A DNA stretch of 64,000 nt, from the NCBI RefSeq assembly GCF_040270295.1, contig NZ_JBELOE010000254.1; one strand, given 5' to 3'. A program made the position numbers and the translations under genes. Source of the DNA: Catenovulum sediminis (GTDB taxonomy: Bacteria; Pseudomonadota; Gammaproteobacteria; Enterobacterales; Alteromonadaceae). Shown piece after piece: positions 48,380-57,975 of the stretch. Under the pieces are notes generated by a model. That model was not told where the DNA came from and ran no database searches. It saw nothing but the letters and a program-made list of their open reading frames with translations. Each line of letters begins with the position of its first letter. Position 1 is the stretch's first letter.

Positions 48380-49189
48380 TTGACACAACCTGCACAAAAA
48401 ATCAAACTACACGGCTTCAATAATTTAACTAAAAGCCTAAGCTTCTCAATATATGATATTAGCTGGGCGAAATTAGATAAACACAGAAGCGAATACATCG
48501 AATATATCGATGAGCAGTATAATGCCGATCGTTTAACCGATATATTACGTGAAGTTGTCGATATTATTGGTGCAAATGTACTTAACATAGCGCGTCAAGA
48601 TTACGAGCCTCAAGGGGCCAGTGTTACAATATTGATTAGTGAAGAACCGGTACTAAACGCAAATCAATATGACAACAACGAAACGCCGGGGCCACTGCCA
48701 GATTCAGTTGTAGCGCATTTGGATAAAAGCCACATCTGTGTGCACACCTATCCAGAAAGCCATCCAGAAAATGGCATCAGTACATTTAGGGTTGATATAG
48801 AAGTGTCTACCTGCGGCATTATCTCGCCACTAAAAGCGTTAAATTTCTTAATTCACTCTTTTGACTCAGACGTTGTCACCATAGACTATCGTGTCCGTGG
48901 GTTTACGCGTGACGTAAATGGTGTAAAACACTATATCGATCATGACATTAACTCGATTCAAAATTACATGTCAGAAGATATACACCAGCTGTACAACATG
49001 ATTGATGTGAATGTATATCAAGAAAATATCTTCCACACTAAAATGGTACTAAAAGACTTTGACGTCAGCCGACACTTGTTTGGTACAGGCGTAGAGGATT
49101 TAGGCGACAGCGAATTAGAAGACGCGAAACGCAAACTACAGCAAGAAACACAGGAAATATTTTACGCCCGTAATTTACCAAACCTGTAA
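48380..49189 (+). CDS. speD: S-adenosylmethionine decarboxylase proenzyme
   Basis: A 269-residue E. coli-type AdoMet decarboxylase, giving the aminopropyl donor for spermidine synthesis. It self-cleaves at Ser117 in DKSHICVHTYPES to make a pyruvoyl group, and ADIEVSTCG-like (VDIEVSTCGIISPLKALNFLIH) and TIDYRVRGFTRD stretches are intact. The start is TTG at 48380; the nearby ATG at 48364 is out of frame. No speE is adjacent, so spermidine synthase must be elsewhere. Confidence 0.95.
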   Translation: MTQPAQKIKLHGFNNLTKSLSFSIYDISWAKLDKHRSEYIEYIDEQYNADRLTDILREVVDIIGANVLNIARQDYEPQGASVTILISEEPVLNANQYDNNETPGPLPDSVVAHLDKSHICVHTYPESHPENGISTFRVDIEVSTCGIISPLKALNFLIHSFDSDVVTIDYRVRGFTRDVNGVKHYIDHDINSIQNYMSEDIHQLYNMIDVNVYQENIFHTKMVLKDFDVSRHLFGTGVEDLGDSELEDAKRKLQQETQEIFYARNLPNL

Positions 49190-49211
49190 AACAAGCGAAC
49201 ACTTTACACAT

Positions 49212-49256
49212 ACACCCGTTAAATAGCTTAGCGTTTATCGTTAGCAAAGCGGGTGT
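49212..49256. terminator. Hairpin between convergent speD and the HD-GYP-like gene
   Basis: A long imperfect stem: ACACCCG at 49212-49218 pairs with CGGGTGT at 49250-49256, and an inner GCTTAGC/GCAAAGC pair extends it. Only a short T-stretch follows, so termination in the plus direction is plausible but not certain. Confidence 0.5.
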
Positions 49257-49289
49257 AATTTAAAGATAGTAATAAAGCTAGTAATAGAG

Positions 49290-50627
49290 CTAGAGTAAAT
49301 CCGCTTTAAAATGTCCCATCATCGCTTTTAAGATCCTATATATATCTTTGTATTCTGACACTTGTTCCTCAGGCCCTTGTAAATGAGTGATGATTAAAGA
49401 AAAAACTTTACGTAGCTCATTTAGATGCCAAGACATTTCATTTAACATCAGTGCATATTGCTCAATTTCTTCTACCTCCTTGTCTGATATTGATTGAAAA
49501 TCAACTTCTTTAAGCCAATTAACAAAACGGTTATCGTCAATACCAGAACGTGTCAGCAAACGTCTTAACCAACTAATCCGCTCAGTAGAACGTACTATTG
49601 CGGCCCCAGAATAGACCGAAGACAGGCCCGCATTGAGTATTTCAGCTTGCACAAACCACTCGTTAATATGTTTATGGCGTAGCGGAATTTTAGCCGACAA
49701 AACAGCTAACTCTTGGTTACTGTGAATACGCTTATAAGACTTAACCAACTTACCAAATAAGCGAATGCACGCATCGGTATTTTCTATACCATGTGCACCA
49801 GCGTTAAACTGCATTATCGGTAACAGCGCCTTAAACGGGTATTTTAAAGCGAAAATATATTTATAAAACATCCCAATAAAGCTGTCGGCAAAAGCAACTA
49901 CTTGCCCTTCTAAAGACAACTGATGCTCAAATTTTTGCTTAGGGTAACCAAAACCATCGCACCTTTCATGATGCTCAAAAATCGCCCTGGGGATCACATT
50001 TGGAATATTATTTTCTAACCTTACATAGTGATAACCTATCGACACATGGCCTTGTAACATTAACCAGTCTTGGGCAGATAAAACACCAGTGCCCATAACA
50101 ATTTTAGGCTCGATATGTAACAGACCAATATCACGTACCAAGGTCGCGATAAATATATTACTGCTTGTTTTCACATCTAAATTGCGTTCTAAACTGATCA
50201 ACAGCGCAACGTATGCACCCATTACCGCTTTTTTATATATTTCAGGATAGCTTGCTTTCAGCACCGTTAATTTTTGTAATAACAACGGATAGTACTTTAG
50301 CGCTTTGCCGTGATTTTGGAATTGCTCGACACCAACACCGTTTTCAATCAAAACTTTCACCTCAGGGTGAGACGGCAATGCAAAGAGCTCTTGCTCAACT
50401 TTACAGGTTTTTTCTAAGGCAATTTGTTGCTCTAAAGGGATCAAAAGTTTATGGCGCGCTATTTTTTCAGCGATTTGTTGGTTAATTCGCGTATTTTTGG
50501 CCGCAACGAGCACGCCCGCAGTGTTGCGTATATCCCCCGTAGCAATAACCTGATTATCTTTAGTGACATTCCCTAAGTGTGTCGCGTAATGTTGGTGTAA
50601 ATCAGACGATTCTAAATTTTTTGTCAC
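49290..50627 (-). CDS. HD-GYP-like domain protein with altered HD motif
   Basis: A 445-residue cytoplasmic protein. The central part (about 145-290) resembles the HD-GYP c-di-GMP phosphodiesterase domain: QGHVSIGYHYV and EHHERCDGFGYPKQ (the HHExxDGxGYP motif) are present. The usual HDIGK is replaced by VRDIGLLHIEP, so the metal-binding His and the conserved Lys are missing. It may therefore bind c-di-GMP or act as a scaffold rather than hydrolyse. The N-terminal region (about 20-75) resembles the small domain often preceding HD-GYP. Monocistronic. Catalytic inactivity is an inference from two residues. Confidence 0.7.
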   Translation of the reverse strand: MTKNLESSDLHQHYATHLGNVTKDNQVIATGDIRNTAGVLVAAKNTRINQQIAEKIARHKLLIPLEQQIALEKTCKVEQELFALPSHPEVKVLIENGVGVEQFQNHGKALKYYPLLLQKLTVLKASYPEIYKKAVMGAYVALLISLERNLDVKTSSNIFIATLVRDIGLLHIEPKIVMGTGVLSAQDWLMLQGHVSIGYHYVRLENNIPNVIPRAIFEHHERCDGFGYPKQKFEHQLSLEGQVVAFADSFIGMFYKYIFALKYPFKALLPIMQFNAGAHGIENTDACIRLFGKLVKSYKRIHSNQELAVLSAKIPLRHKHINEWFVQAEILNAGLSSVYSGAAIVRSTERISWLRRLLTRSGIDDNRFVNWLKEVDFQSISDKEVEEIEQYALMLNEMSWHLNELRKVFSLIITHLQGPEEQVSEYKDIYRILKAMMGHFKADLL

Positions 50628-50880
50628 GGTATCAGAGTACCTCTAAATAGCTCTGAGGAAAGTATATATTATGTATACCACTTGTTTATAAAAGTTCATA
50701 ATGTAAATTTAATATTTAAATTAAGTTAACATTGTTGGTGGTGTTTTTTAACGCAGCCAATTCTAAAAAGGCGTATTAATAATTGCATGTAAAAGATTGT
50801 AAATTTGTTCTAATCAGATTTACAAACACCGCATAACTGGGTAATGTTCATATCAAGATAGTTATAGTAAAAATGTAGAT

Positions 50881-51714
50881 ATGGATATACAGCAACAATA
50901 CATACATTTAAATTTATATTGGCTAGGGAAACTAACGACAAGTCAACTTGCTCGGCACTTTCAAATATCACTGCCAACCGCCAAGCGACTATTTGCCCAT
51001 TACAAAAATAATCATCCCAATTGGATAACCTACAATCCACACAAAAAATACTGGCAACCCACACAAGCATTTTATTTAAGCAACAAGACAGAATCGTTAA
51101 ATCAATTTTTTGCGCAAACAAATAACAGCAATGAAATTTTTGAAAACCCAGATCAAACTTTACCTAGTTTTGAACATTTACAACTACCCGAGCACTATGT
51201 TGCCCCTGATGTATTTCGTTAGCTCTACACTGCCATTGCACACAAACAAAGAGTTGAAGCAAATTACATATCTCTACGTAGTGCCGATGCAGATGGGCGC
51301 ATCATAACCCCTCATAGTTTTGTAAACGACGGACAACGCTGGCATATCCGCGCTTTTGACGAAAAACACCAAGCATTTTTAGACTTTAATTTATCTCGCT
51401 TCATAGACCCAGTAGAGCCAGAAGGAGACGCAGCGCCGTGTGCAGACAAATCACAAGACACGCAATGGAATCAACATATAGAAGTTGTATTAATACCAGA
51501 TCCAAGGCTTAACCCAGCACAACAACAATGCATAGAAAGAGAATATCAAATGGAAAATGGCAGACTCAGCATAAACTGCCGCGCTGCGTTGGTTAAATAT
51601 CTATTGGTCAGAATGCGGGTTGACTCAGTGCAACAATCAACAGGGGAAGCACAGCAAATCATACTAGAACCAAATTGCAGAAAACAATTACTGCCGTACA
51701 TACCCAGTAACTAG
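50881..51714 (+). pseudogene. WYL-domain transcriptional regulator interrupted by in-frame TAG
   Basis: One frame runs from ATG 50881 to TAG 51712-51714 with a single internal TAG at 51220-51222. Codons 1-113 give a winged HTH (LGKLTTSQLARHFQISLPTAKRLF). After the stop, 163 further codons in the same frame encode a clear WYL domain (IAHKQRVEANYISL, RWHIRAFDEKHQAFLDF, NLSRF) and a C-terminal extension. Together about 277 residues make a normal-sized WYL regulator. No other damage is visible, so the stop is recent, is read through, or is a sequencing error. WYL regulators often sit beside and control CRISPR-Cas operons; cas1 follows. A terminator separates the two. Confidence 0.8.
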
Positions 51715-51753
51715 GTAAAAAATGATCACTGTGTAAAAGTACAGATATTGCAC

Positions 51754-51776
51754 CGCTGTAAAAAACAGCGTTTTAT
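51754..51776 (+). terminator. Intrinsic terminator between the WYL gene and cas1
   Basis: CGCTGT (51754-51759) and ACAGCG (51765-51770) form a 6-bp stem with a five-A loop, followed by TTTTATT. It insulates cas1 from the regulator gene, so cas1 should have its own promoter in the remaining 50 bp or depend on readthrough. Confidence 0.65.
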
Positions 51777-51827
51777 TGCAATTAAATAAACAGCAACAGC
51801 AAACAAAATGCGCGACAGGATAATAAA

Positions 51828-52817
51828 ATGGATGATTTTTCACCGTCAGATTTAAAAACCATATTGCATTCAAAACGCGCCAATATATTTTATCTTGAAT
51901 ATTGTCGTGTGATGCAAAAAGATGGTCGTGTGTTGTACTTAACCGAAGCCAATAAAGAAAACCTGTATTTTAATATACCGATTGCTAATACCACGGTTAT
52001 TTTATTAGGAAACGGCACATCTATTACGCAGGCGGCAATGAGAATGTTAGCCCAAGCAGGCGTGTTAGTTGGGTTTAGTGGTGGCGGCGGTACCCCTTTA
52101 TACATGGCCAACAATGTAGAACATGCCATTGAATGGATGACTCCACAAAGTGAATACCGGCCAACTGAATACCTGCAAGGTTGGGTTAGCTTTTGGTTTG
52201 ACGCTGAAAAACGGCTTGAAGCAGGCAAACAAATACAAACAGCGAGAATAGAATACCTAACGCAAGTATGGCAAAAAGACAAAGACTTAAAACAAAATGG
52301 CTTTGATATAACCGCCAACACCATTAAAAGCGCATTGCAAACTTTTAGTACGCGAAATCAGAAAGCCACCCAAAACAGCGAACTGTTATTAACTGAAGCG
52401 CAGCTAACCAAAACTTTATATAAATATGCAGCCAACAACACCAAATTAGAAAACTTTACCCGCCAGCACCAAGGCTCCACAAAGCAACATACCGATAAAG
52501 CCAACGACTTTTTAAACCATGGCAACTACTTAGCCTACGGCTTAGCCGCCACCACCTTATGGGTACTGGGCATACCGCACGGATTTGCAGTGATGCACGG
52601 TAAAACCAGAAGAGGGGCATTAATTTTTGATATCGCTGATTTAATAAAAGATGCGCTCGTACTGCCTTGGGCTTTTATCAGCGCCATGGAAAATGCCACC
52701 GAACAAGAATTTAGACAACAAATACTACAAGCTTTTACCGACCATAAAGCACTGGATTTTATGTTTGAACAAGTGAAACAAATAGCGCTAGGTGAAAACC
52801 ACGAAGCAAATGAATAA
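51828..52817 (+). CDS. cas1: CRISPR-associated endonuclease Cas1, type I-F
   Basis: A 329-residue I-F Cas1. The N-terminal beta-domain begins SDLKTILHSKRANIFYLEYCRVMQKDGRVLYLT. Likely metal ligands are Glu190 (LLLTEAQLTK), His257 (FAVMHGKTRRG) and Asp268 (ALIFDIADLIKD). With the Cas2-3 fusion it forms the integrase that inserts new spacers. It is first gene of the locus. Unlike the usual tight cas1-cas2-3 junction in I-F systems, 374 bp of repeats separate it from cas2-3. Confidence 0.96.
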   Translation: MDDFSPSDLKTILHSKRANIFYLEYCRVMQKDGRVLYLTEANKENLYFNIPIANTTVILLGNGTSITQAAMRMLAQAGVLVGFSGGGGTPLYMANNVEHAIEWMTPQSEYRPTEYLQGWVSFWFDAEKRLEAGKQIQTARIEYLTQVWQKDKDLKQNGFDITANTIKSALQTFSTRNQKATQNSELLLTEAQLTKTLYKYAANNTKLENFTRQHQGSTKQHTDKANDFLNHGNYLAYGLAATTLWVLGIPHGFAVMHGKTRRGALIFDIADLIKDALVLPWAFISAMENATEQEFRQQILQAFTDHKALDFMFEQVKQIALGENHEANE

Positions 52818-52820
52818 AAA

Positions 52821-53086
52821 TGTAGGTCGCGGCTTCAGCCCGACAAGAAATACGACAAAAATGTGGGTCGTGGCTCTAGCCCGACAAATCTCGCATCATG
52901 CACGATGTCGCCCTAAAGGGTCGACCTACACGGCTCGAAGCTTAAAACAAAAATGTAGGTCGTGGCTTCAGCCCGACAAGAAATACGACAAAAATGTGGG
53001 TCGTGGCTCTAGCCCGACAAATCTCGCATCATGCACGATGTCGCCCTAAAGGGTCGACCTACACGGCTCGAAGCTTAAAACAAAAA
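52821..53086. repeat. Tandem 133-bp BIME-like unit, two copies, made of REP palindromes
   Basis: Two consecutive 133-bp units start at 52821 and 52954 and differ at only one base. Each contains two plus-orientation REP-like elements (tetranucleotide GTAG or GTGG, then a hairpin such as GTCGCGGCTTCAGCCCGAC) and one in the opposite orientation ending GGGTCGACCTACA. GTAG heads plus a bulged palindrome are the hallmark of REP elements moved by RAYT (TnpA-REP) enzymes. The block starts 3 bp after the cas1 stop. Confidence 0.85.
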
Positions 53087-53111
53087 TGTAGGTCGCGGCT
53101 TTAGCCCGACA
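53087..53111 (+). repeat. REP-like palindrome, third unit start
   Basis: A further copy of the GTAG-headed palindrome (one base different in the loop, CTTTAG instead of CTTCAG) beginning exactly 133 bp after the second unit, then truncated. Confidence 0.75.
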
Positions 53112-53152
53112 AAAGGCAATACGGCATACATAGGCCGATATTGACGCCTAAA

Positions 53153-53176
53153 TGTAGGTCGGTATTTATGCCGACA
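53153..53176 (+). repeat. Divergent REP-like palindrome just upstream of cas2-3
   Basis: A GTAG head followed by the palindrome GTCGGTATTTATGCCGAC, with the same head and foot as the other copies but a different loop. It ends 15 bp before the cas2-3 start, right next to its ribosome-binding site, so folding could affect initiation. Confidence 0.65.
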
Positions 53177-53191
53177 AAAAGGAAAAAACTT

Positions 53192-56100
53192 ATGATGGTC
53201 ACTTTTGTATCACAATGCCAAAAAAATGCACTCAAGAAAACGCGCCGCGTACTGGATGCCTTTGCCAACCGCATAGGCGACAACACATGGCAAACCGTGA
53301 TCACAGAAGACGGCCTCATCACAGTAAAAAAAATGCTACGCCAAACCGCCACTAAAAGCACAGCGGTAAGCTGCCACTGGATACGCTCCAGATCACGCAG
53401 CCAATTATTGTGGGTAGTGGGGAATAGAAGCAAATTTAATAGTGAGGGTGTAGTAGCGGTTAACTATACAAAACTAAATCTAGATCATAAAGATTGGGAA
53501 AGCGGGTGGGAGCTGAATGAAGCAATTGTGCTCGCTGCGGGAATAGCTGGCCTTTTCCATGACTTTGGAAAAGCAAATGATTTATTTCAACAAAAATTAA
53601 TTGGTAAGTCAGGTTCTAAATCAGAACCATTTCGTCATGAATGGGTTTCGCTTAGACTATTTGAAGCGTTTGTAACAGGACTATCTGATCAAGTTTGGAT
53701 TCAACGTTTAGTTGATTTACCTATTGGGGATAATGCCCAAAAAGCAGAAAAACAAGTCATTGAAAATTGTATTCAGGATGATATATCCAGCCCATTTGCA
53801 TCAATCCACACAAAAGCACCCTTCGCGAAATTAGTAGCTTGGTTAATCGTCTCTCACCATCGACTACCATTACCGCAAACTGAATTAACCAAACGCATTA
53901 ACTTTAAAGACGGGACAGATTGGCTCACAAGCTGTTTTAATTGCCATTGGAATTCTAAAAATGCAGAGCAATTAACGAGTATTGATGATGCAATCAACCA
54001 AGCAAATTGGCAGTTTTCGACAGGCACACCGTTTAAAAGTAAAATGTGGCAACGCAAAGCCAGCGAAATCGCAAAACGCGCACTCGCTTACCCCAAATTA
54101 AAACAAGAAATTAATTGGTTGGAACAAAGCTTTGTCAGTCATTTAGCCAGATTATCGCTAATGTTGTCGGATCATTATTATTCATCGTTGCCAATAGAAG
54201 CCTGCAAACACAAGTGGCAAGATAAAAGATACAAAGCCAGTGCTAATACCGACAGAAAAACAGGTCAACTTAAACAGAAGTTAGACGAACATAACATTGG
54301 TGTTGCGCATAATGCTTATTTATTCGCCAAGCATCTACCAGCGTTAAAATACACATTACCTACGATTGCCGAGCATAGGCTGTTTTCGAAAAACGCGCCT
54401 CAAACGAAATTCCAATGGCAAGATAAAGCCTTTAAAAAAGCCAAAGGTTATGCCAAACAAAGTGAGCGGCAGGGGTTCTTTGGTATAAACATGGCCTCAA
54501 CAGGCTGTGGTAAAACTTTGGCCAATGCAAAAATAATGTATGCACTGGCTGACGAGCGAGAAGGTTGCCGGTTCTCAGTTGCACTAGGGCTGCGGACACT
54601 GACTTTACAAACAGGCGATGCGTACCGCAATTTACTTAAATTAGGTGATGACGAGCTCGCTGTTTTAATTGGCTCTAGTGCAGTACAACTATTACACCAA
54701 CTGGAAAATGCAGAGCGCAAAACCGGAAAACCTGAAAATGGCAGTGAATCGAGTGATGATTTATTTGAGCAGCTTTTTATTAGCTACGAAGGGCAAATTT
54801 ATGATGGCAGGTTAAAACACTGGTTAAAAGGCAACCCCAAACTCGAACAACTCATTAGCGCGCCCATAGTCGTAAGCACCATAGATCACTTAATGCCAGC
54901 CACGGAAAGCAAACGCGGTGGTAAACAAATTGCGCCTATGCTTCGGTTATTAACTTCAGATTTAGTACTAGATGAACCGGATGACTTTAGTTTAGAAGAT
55001 TTGCCTGCTTTATGTCGATTAGTGAATTGGGCCGGCTTACTCGGCTCTAGAGTTTTACTGTCTTCAGCCACTATGCCGCCTGCATTAATCGATGCTTTAT
55101 ATAATGCTTATGCGGCTGGCAGAAAAAAATATAACCAAGCTAATTTTCCACATGATACAAATACCAGCATAGTTTGTGGCTGGTTTGATGAACATAGCAG
55201 CGAAATAGCAGAAGTTAATGAAGCAGGGCAATATAAACAAGCCAGTAAAAACTTTGTAGACAAACGACTGACCAAGCTAAGCGCAATAGAAAAGGTACTG
55301 CGAAAAGGCGAAGTGATTAATGTTGAAGTTGGAAGTAGTGCAGGCAAGGCCATCTCTCGCAAAAATGGCGAGCAAGCTGTTTATCAAGCGGTTGCGAACA
55401 CCATACATGAGCAAATACATCAGTTGCATATCCAGCATTCAATAACACATAGTTCGGGTAAAAAAGTGTCTGTTGGCGTGGTTCGGCTCGCCAATATTAA
55501 CCCGCTAGTAGCTGTGGCCAAGGCACTGCTATCAATGTCACCGCACGAAAATTTCACCTTTCATTTTTGCATCTACCATTCACAACTGCCTTTGGCATTG
55601 CGATCTTACAAAGAATCACGCCTTGATAAAATTTTAACCCGCTATAACGATGAGACATTTTGGCAGCACAGTGAAATATTAAAAGCACTTAACAATAACC
55701 CTGCTGAAAACCAAGTATTTATTGTATTAGGTACATCGGTCGTAGAAGTTGGCCGCGATCATGATTACGACTGGGCTATTGCCGAGCCAAGTTCACTGCG
55801 TTCTATTATCCAACTAGCAGGTCGTGTGCAGCGTCACAGACAATTACCGCCAGAAGCAGCCAATATTGCAGTACTTAATCAGAATATTAGGGCGCTAAAA
55901 GGCGACTCCGTTGCCTACTGTAAACCTGGGTTTGAAACAGCAAATCTGCCACTTACAACTAAAGACTTAAATGAACTCATTACAAATGAGCTAGCCAATA
56001 TTTCAGCTATCCCAAGAATTCAAGAGCCGACAACAATTAGTGTAAAAGATTTTAAAAAACAATCCGCCCATCAAAATGAATCAATAGCGAACCCCGTTGC

Positions 56101-56614
56101 ATCTTTTGCTATTCAAGAGCATAGGGCGCTCAGAGTGACACTTGATATTATGGGACGAGATAAAAACAAACAAAAAAACATCAAGCATCCAGAGTTTTAT
56201 AACTCGCCTAACCCAGCATCCCTTTGGTGGGAATCAAATCCAGCCATTGATTGGAATGGGGTGTTAATCCAAAAAACTGAATTTAGAAAATCACAGGCAC
56301 AGGAAGAGTATGTTTTAAGATTGCCTGAAGATGAAAAGTTGGTATGGAGCCAATTAGACGATACGCGCTGGCCACCGAAATATGTAACCCAAAGCAATAA
56401 GTTTAAAGCCGAAATGATTGATTTAGCAGATGGAAACCATTGGTGGTTCAACGTGAATACAGAACAAATTTACCAAAATCTAGCTGAAAAGTTAGATTTA
56501 ACCACGCAAGAAGTGAGTGAGAAATTTGGAAAAATTGGATTAAGAGCAGCAAAAGAGAATGAGGTTATTGAGTGGTACTGGCATGAGCAATTAGGCGTGT
56601 ACCAAATTAAGTGA
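53192..56614 (+). CDS. cas3: Type I-F Cas2-Cas3 fusion (Cas2/3 helicase-nuclease)
   Basis: 1140 residues from the ATG at 53192, which has AAGGAA at good spacing; the 17 in-frame codons upstream come from a REP element. The N-terminal 90 residues are Cas2-like (MMVTFVSQCQKNALKKTRRVL). The HD nuclease motif is His123-Asp124 (LFHDFGKAND). The SF2 helicase has Walker A at about 434 (STGCGKT), the DEPD box at about 594, SSATMP and QLAGRVQRHR. It unwinds and degrades Cascade-marked DNA and joins Cas1 in adaptation. All key motifs are intact. Confidence 0.96.
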   Translation: MMVTFVSQCQKNALKKTRRVLDAFANRIGDNTWQTVITEDGLITVKKMLRQTATKSTAVSCHWIRSRSRSQLLWVVGNRSKFNSEGVVAVNYTKLNLDHKDWESGWELNEAIVLAAGIAGLFHDFGKANDLFQQKLIGKSGSKSEPFRHEWVSLRLFEAFVTGLSDQVWIQRLVDLPIGDNAQKAEKQVIENCIQDDISSPFASIHTKAPFAKLVAWLIVSHHRLPLPQTELTKRINFKDGTDWLTSCFNCHWNSKNAEQLTSIDDAINQANWQFSTGTPFKSKMWQRKASEIAKRALAYPKLKQEINWLEQSFVSHLARLSLMLSDHYYSSLPIEACKHKWQDKRYKASANTDRKTGQLKQKLDEHNIGVAHNAYLFAKHLPALKYTLPTIAEHRLFSKNAPQTKFQWQDKAFKKAKGYAKQSERQGFFGINMASTGCGKTLANAKIMYALADEREGCRFSVALGLRTLTLQTGDAYRNLLKLGDDELAVLIGSSAVQLLHQLENAERKTGKPENGSESSDDLFEQLFISYEGQIYDGRLKHWLKGNPKLEQLISAPIVVSTIDHLMPATESKRGGKQIAPMLRLLTSDLVLDEPDDFSLEDLPALCRLVNWAGLLGSRVLLSSATMPPALIDALYNAYAAGRKKYNQANFPHDTNTSIVCGWFDEHSSEIAEVNEAGQYKQASKNFVDKRLTKLSAIEKVLRKGEVINVEVGSSAGKAISRKNGEQAVYQAVANTIHEQIHQLHIQHSITHSSGKKVSVGVVRLANINPLVAVAKALLSMSPHENFTFHFCIYHSQLPLALRSYKESRLDKILTRYNDETFWQHSEILKALNNNPAENQVFIVLGTSVVEVGRDHDYDWAIAEPSSLRSIIQLAGRVQRHRQLPPEAANIAVLNQNIRALKGDSVAYCKPGFETANLPLTTKDLNELITNELANISAIPRIQEPTTISVKDFKKQSAHQNESIANPVASFAIQEHRALRVTLDIMGRDKNKQKNIKHPEFYNSPNPASLWWESNPAIDWNGVLIQKTEFRKSQAQEEYVLRLPEDEKLVWSQLDDTRWPPKYVTQSNKFKAEMIDLADGNHWWFNVNTEQIYQNLAEKLDLTTQEVSEKFGKIGLRAAKENEVIEWYWHEQLGVYQIK

Positions 56615-56627
56615 TTAAGGAGCAATA

Positions 56628-57974
56628 ATGGAAGCAACATTAACACAAGCGCTGGCAGAGTATATTGAGCAGCGCAAACAAAACAAGTTAGAGCCGTTAC
56701 AAAAAGCACTAAATAAAGTGCTAGAAAAAGGGGATGAAGTGGCGATTGCGGCAGCTAAGGCAGAATATGCAGAAAAAGCTGCGCCGATGGAGCAAACTTT
56801 TAAGCCTGAAACTTGGTTAACAGATGCCGCGCGCAGAGCAAAGCAGATCAGTTTGGCGACACATGCGATTAAATTTACGCACTCAGATGCCAAGGCGACC
56901 AGCATTCTTGTGACAAAAACGGAGCAAGAGCAAAAAGGTTATTTAGTCACTGCAAACCTAGAAGATAAAGCGATTGATGCAGTTGGCAATGCAGCGGCTT
57001 TAGATGTGGCTAGACTTTTAAAAATCCAGGTGAATGGTGAAAGTTTAATCAGTCAATTGCAACAAGATCAAGCAACAGCACTGAGTGCTTTTACAGATAA
57101 TACTGAACTTTTACAAAATTGGATCCAAGGTTTTAAATTAGCCTTGGCGGATGAAAAATTAACGTCTCACACATTAAGTAAACAAGTTTATTTTCCGTTG
57201 GGGCAAAACGCGGATGAAGAATATCACCTACTATGTCCGCTATTTTCATCGACGTTATCACACCGATTATATGCAAAAGTGACTTCTACACGCTTTGGTG
57301 ATTCAAAAGAAGTGAGAGACGCGCGCAAAGCGAATAAATTTGATGAGCGAATCGATGCAAGCTTTCCAAATACTGCAATGCAAAGCTTTGGAGGCTCAAA
57401 ACCACAAAATATCTCCCAGCTAAATAGTGAACGTTACGGGCAAAGTTTTTTACTAAACTGTGCGCCCCCTAACTTTAAGCGGCAAGAAAAACCACCATTA
57501 AAACAAAAGTCACTATTTAACCGTCAGTTTTATTTTAAAGTAGTGGGCTATTTACGCGAGTTTAAACGCTTTTTAGAAATCTTAAGGCCCGATCAGCGAA
57601 ACTTTAAAATTCGTTATAAAAGAGATCAGGGTTTTATAGCCCCTATATTGGATCAGTTAATGATTTACGCAGCTTCAGTACAAGCCCTACCTGCAGGGTG
57701 GTCAAACGATGCTGATTGTAAGCTTAAATTTAGCCATACCCTTTGGTTGGATATTCGTAATCCTGACGAAGGGTTTCAGCGCGAACGCGAAAAATTAGAT
57801 TGGCAAAACGAAGTGTCAGCTGATTTTGCCAGCTGGTTAAGCAGACAACTAAAAAGCGACAAATACGTTTTAAGTGATAGTGAACATGCCTATTTTGCCA
57901 AACTTTGCTTACATCAGCTTAAACAATTCGAGCGAAGTAATCTCAAACAGCACGTTAAACAAGAGGCTAAATAA
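56628..57974 (+). CDS. csy1: Type I-F Csy1 (Cas8f)
   Basis: A 448-residue large subunit of the Csy surveillance complex, thought to hold the crRNA 5' handle with Csy2 and to read the PAM. Csy1 signatures include FPNTAMQSFGGSKPQNISQLNSERYGQSFLLNCAPP and RQFYFKVVGYLREFKRFL. It starts 13 bp after cas2-3, is followed by csy2 one base after its stop, and has normal length. Confidence 0.95.
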   Translation: MEATLTQALAEYIEQRKQNKLEPLQKALNKVLEKGDEVAIAAAKAEYAEKAAPMEQTFKPETWLTDAARRAKQISLATHAIKFTHSDAKATSILVTKTEQEQKGYLVTANLEDKAIDAVGNAAALDVARLLKIQVNGESLISQLQQDQATALSAFTDNTELLQNWIQGFKLALADEKLTSHTLSKQVYFPLGQNADEEYHLLCPLFSSTLSHRLYAKVTSTRFGDSKEVRDARKANKFDERIDASFPNTAMQSFGGSKPQNISQLNSERYGQSFLLNCAPPNFKRQEKPPLKQKSLFNRQFYFKVVGYLREFKRFLEILRPDQRNFKIRYKRDQGFIAPILDQLMIYAASVQALPAGWSNDADCKLKFSHTLWLDIRNPDEGFQREREKLDWQNEVSADFASWLSRQLKSDKYVLSDSEHAYFAKLCLHQLKQFERSNLKQHVKQEAK

Positions 57975-57975
57975 T

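Noticed and set aside
52792..53049. 85-codon open frame after cas1
   Set aside because: It is made of translated REP/BIME units and overlaps the end of cas1; the two halves are the same sequence because of the 133-bp duplication.
53141..53191. Extending cas2-3 upstream to the ATG at 53141
   Set aside because: Those 17 codons lie in a REP-like palindrome; the ATG at 53192 has a proper ribosome-binding site and begins the conserved Cas2-like sequence.
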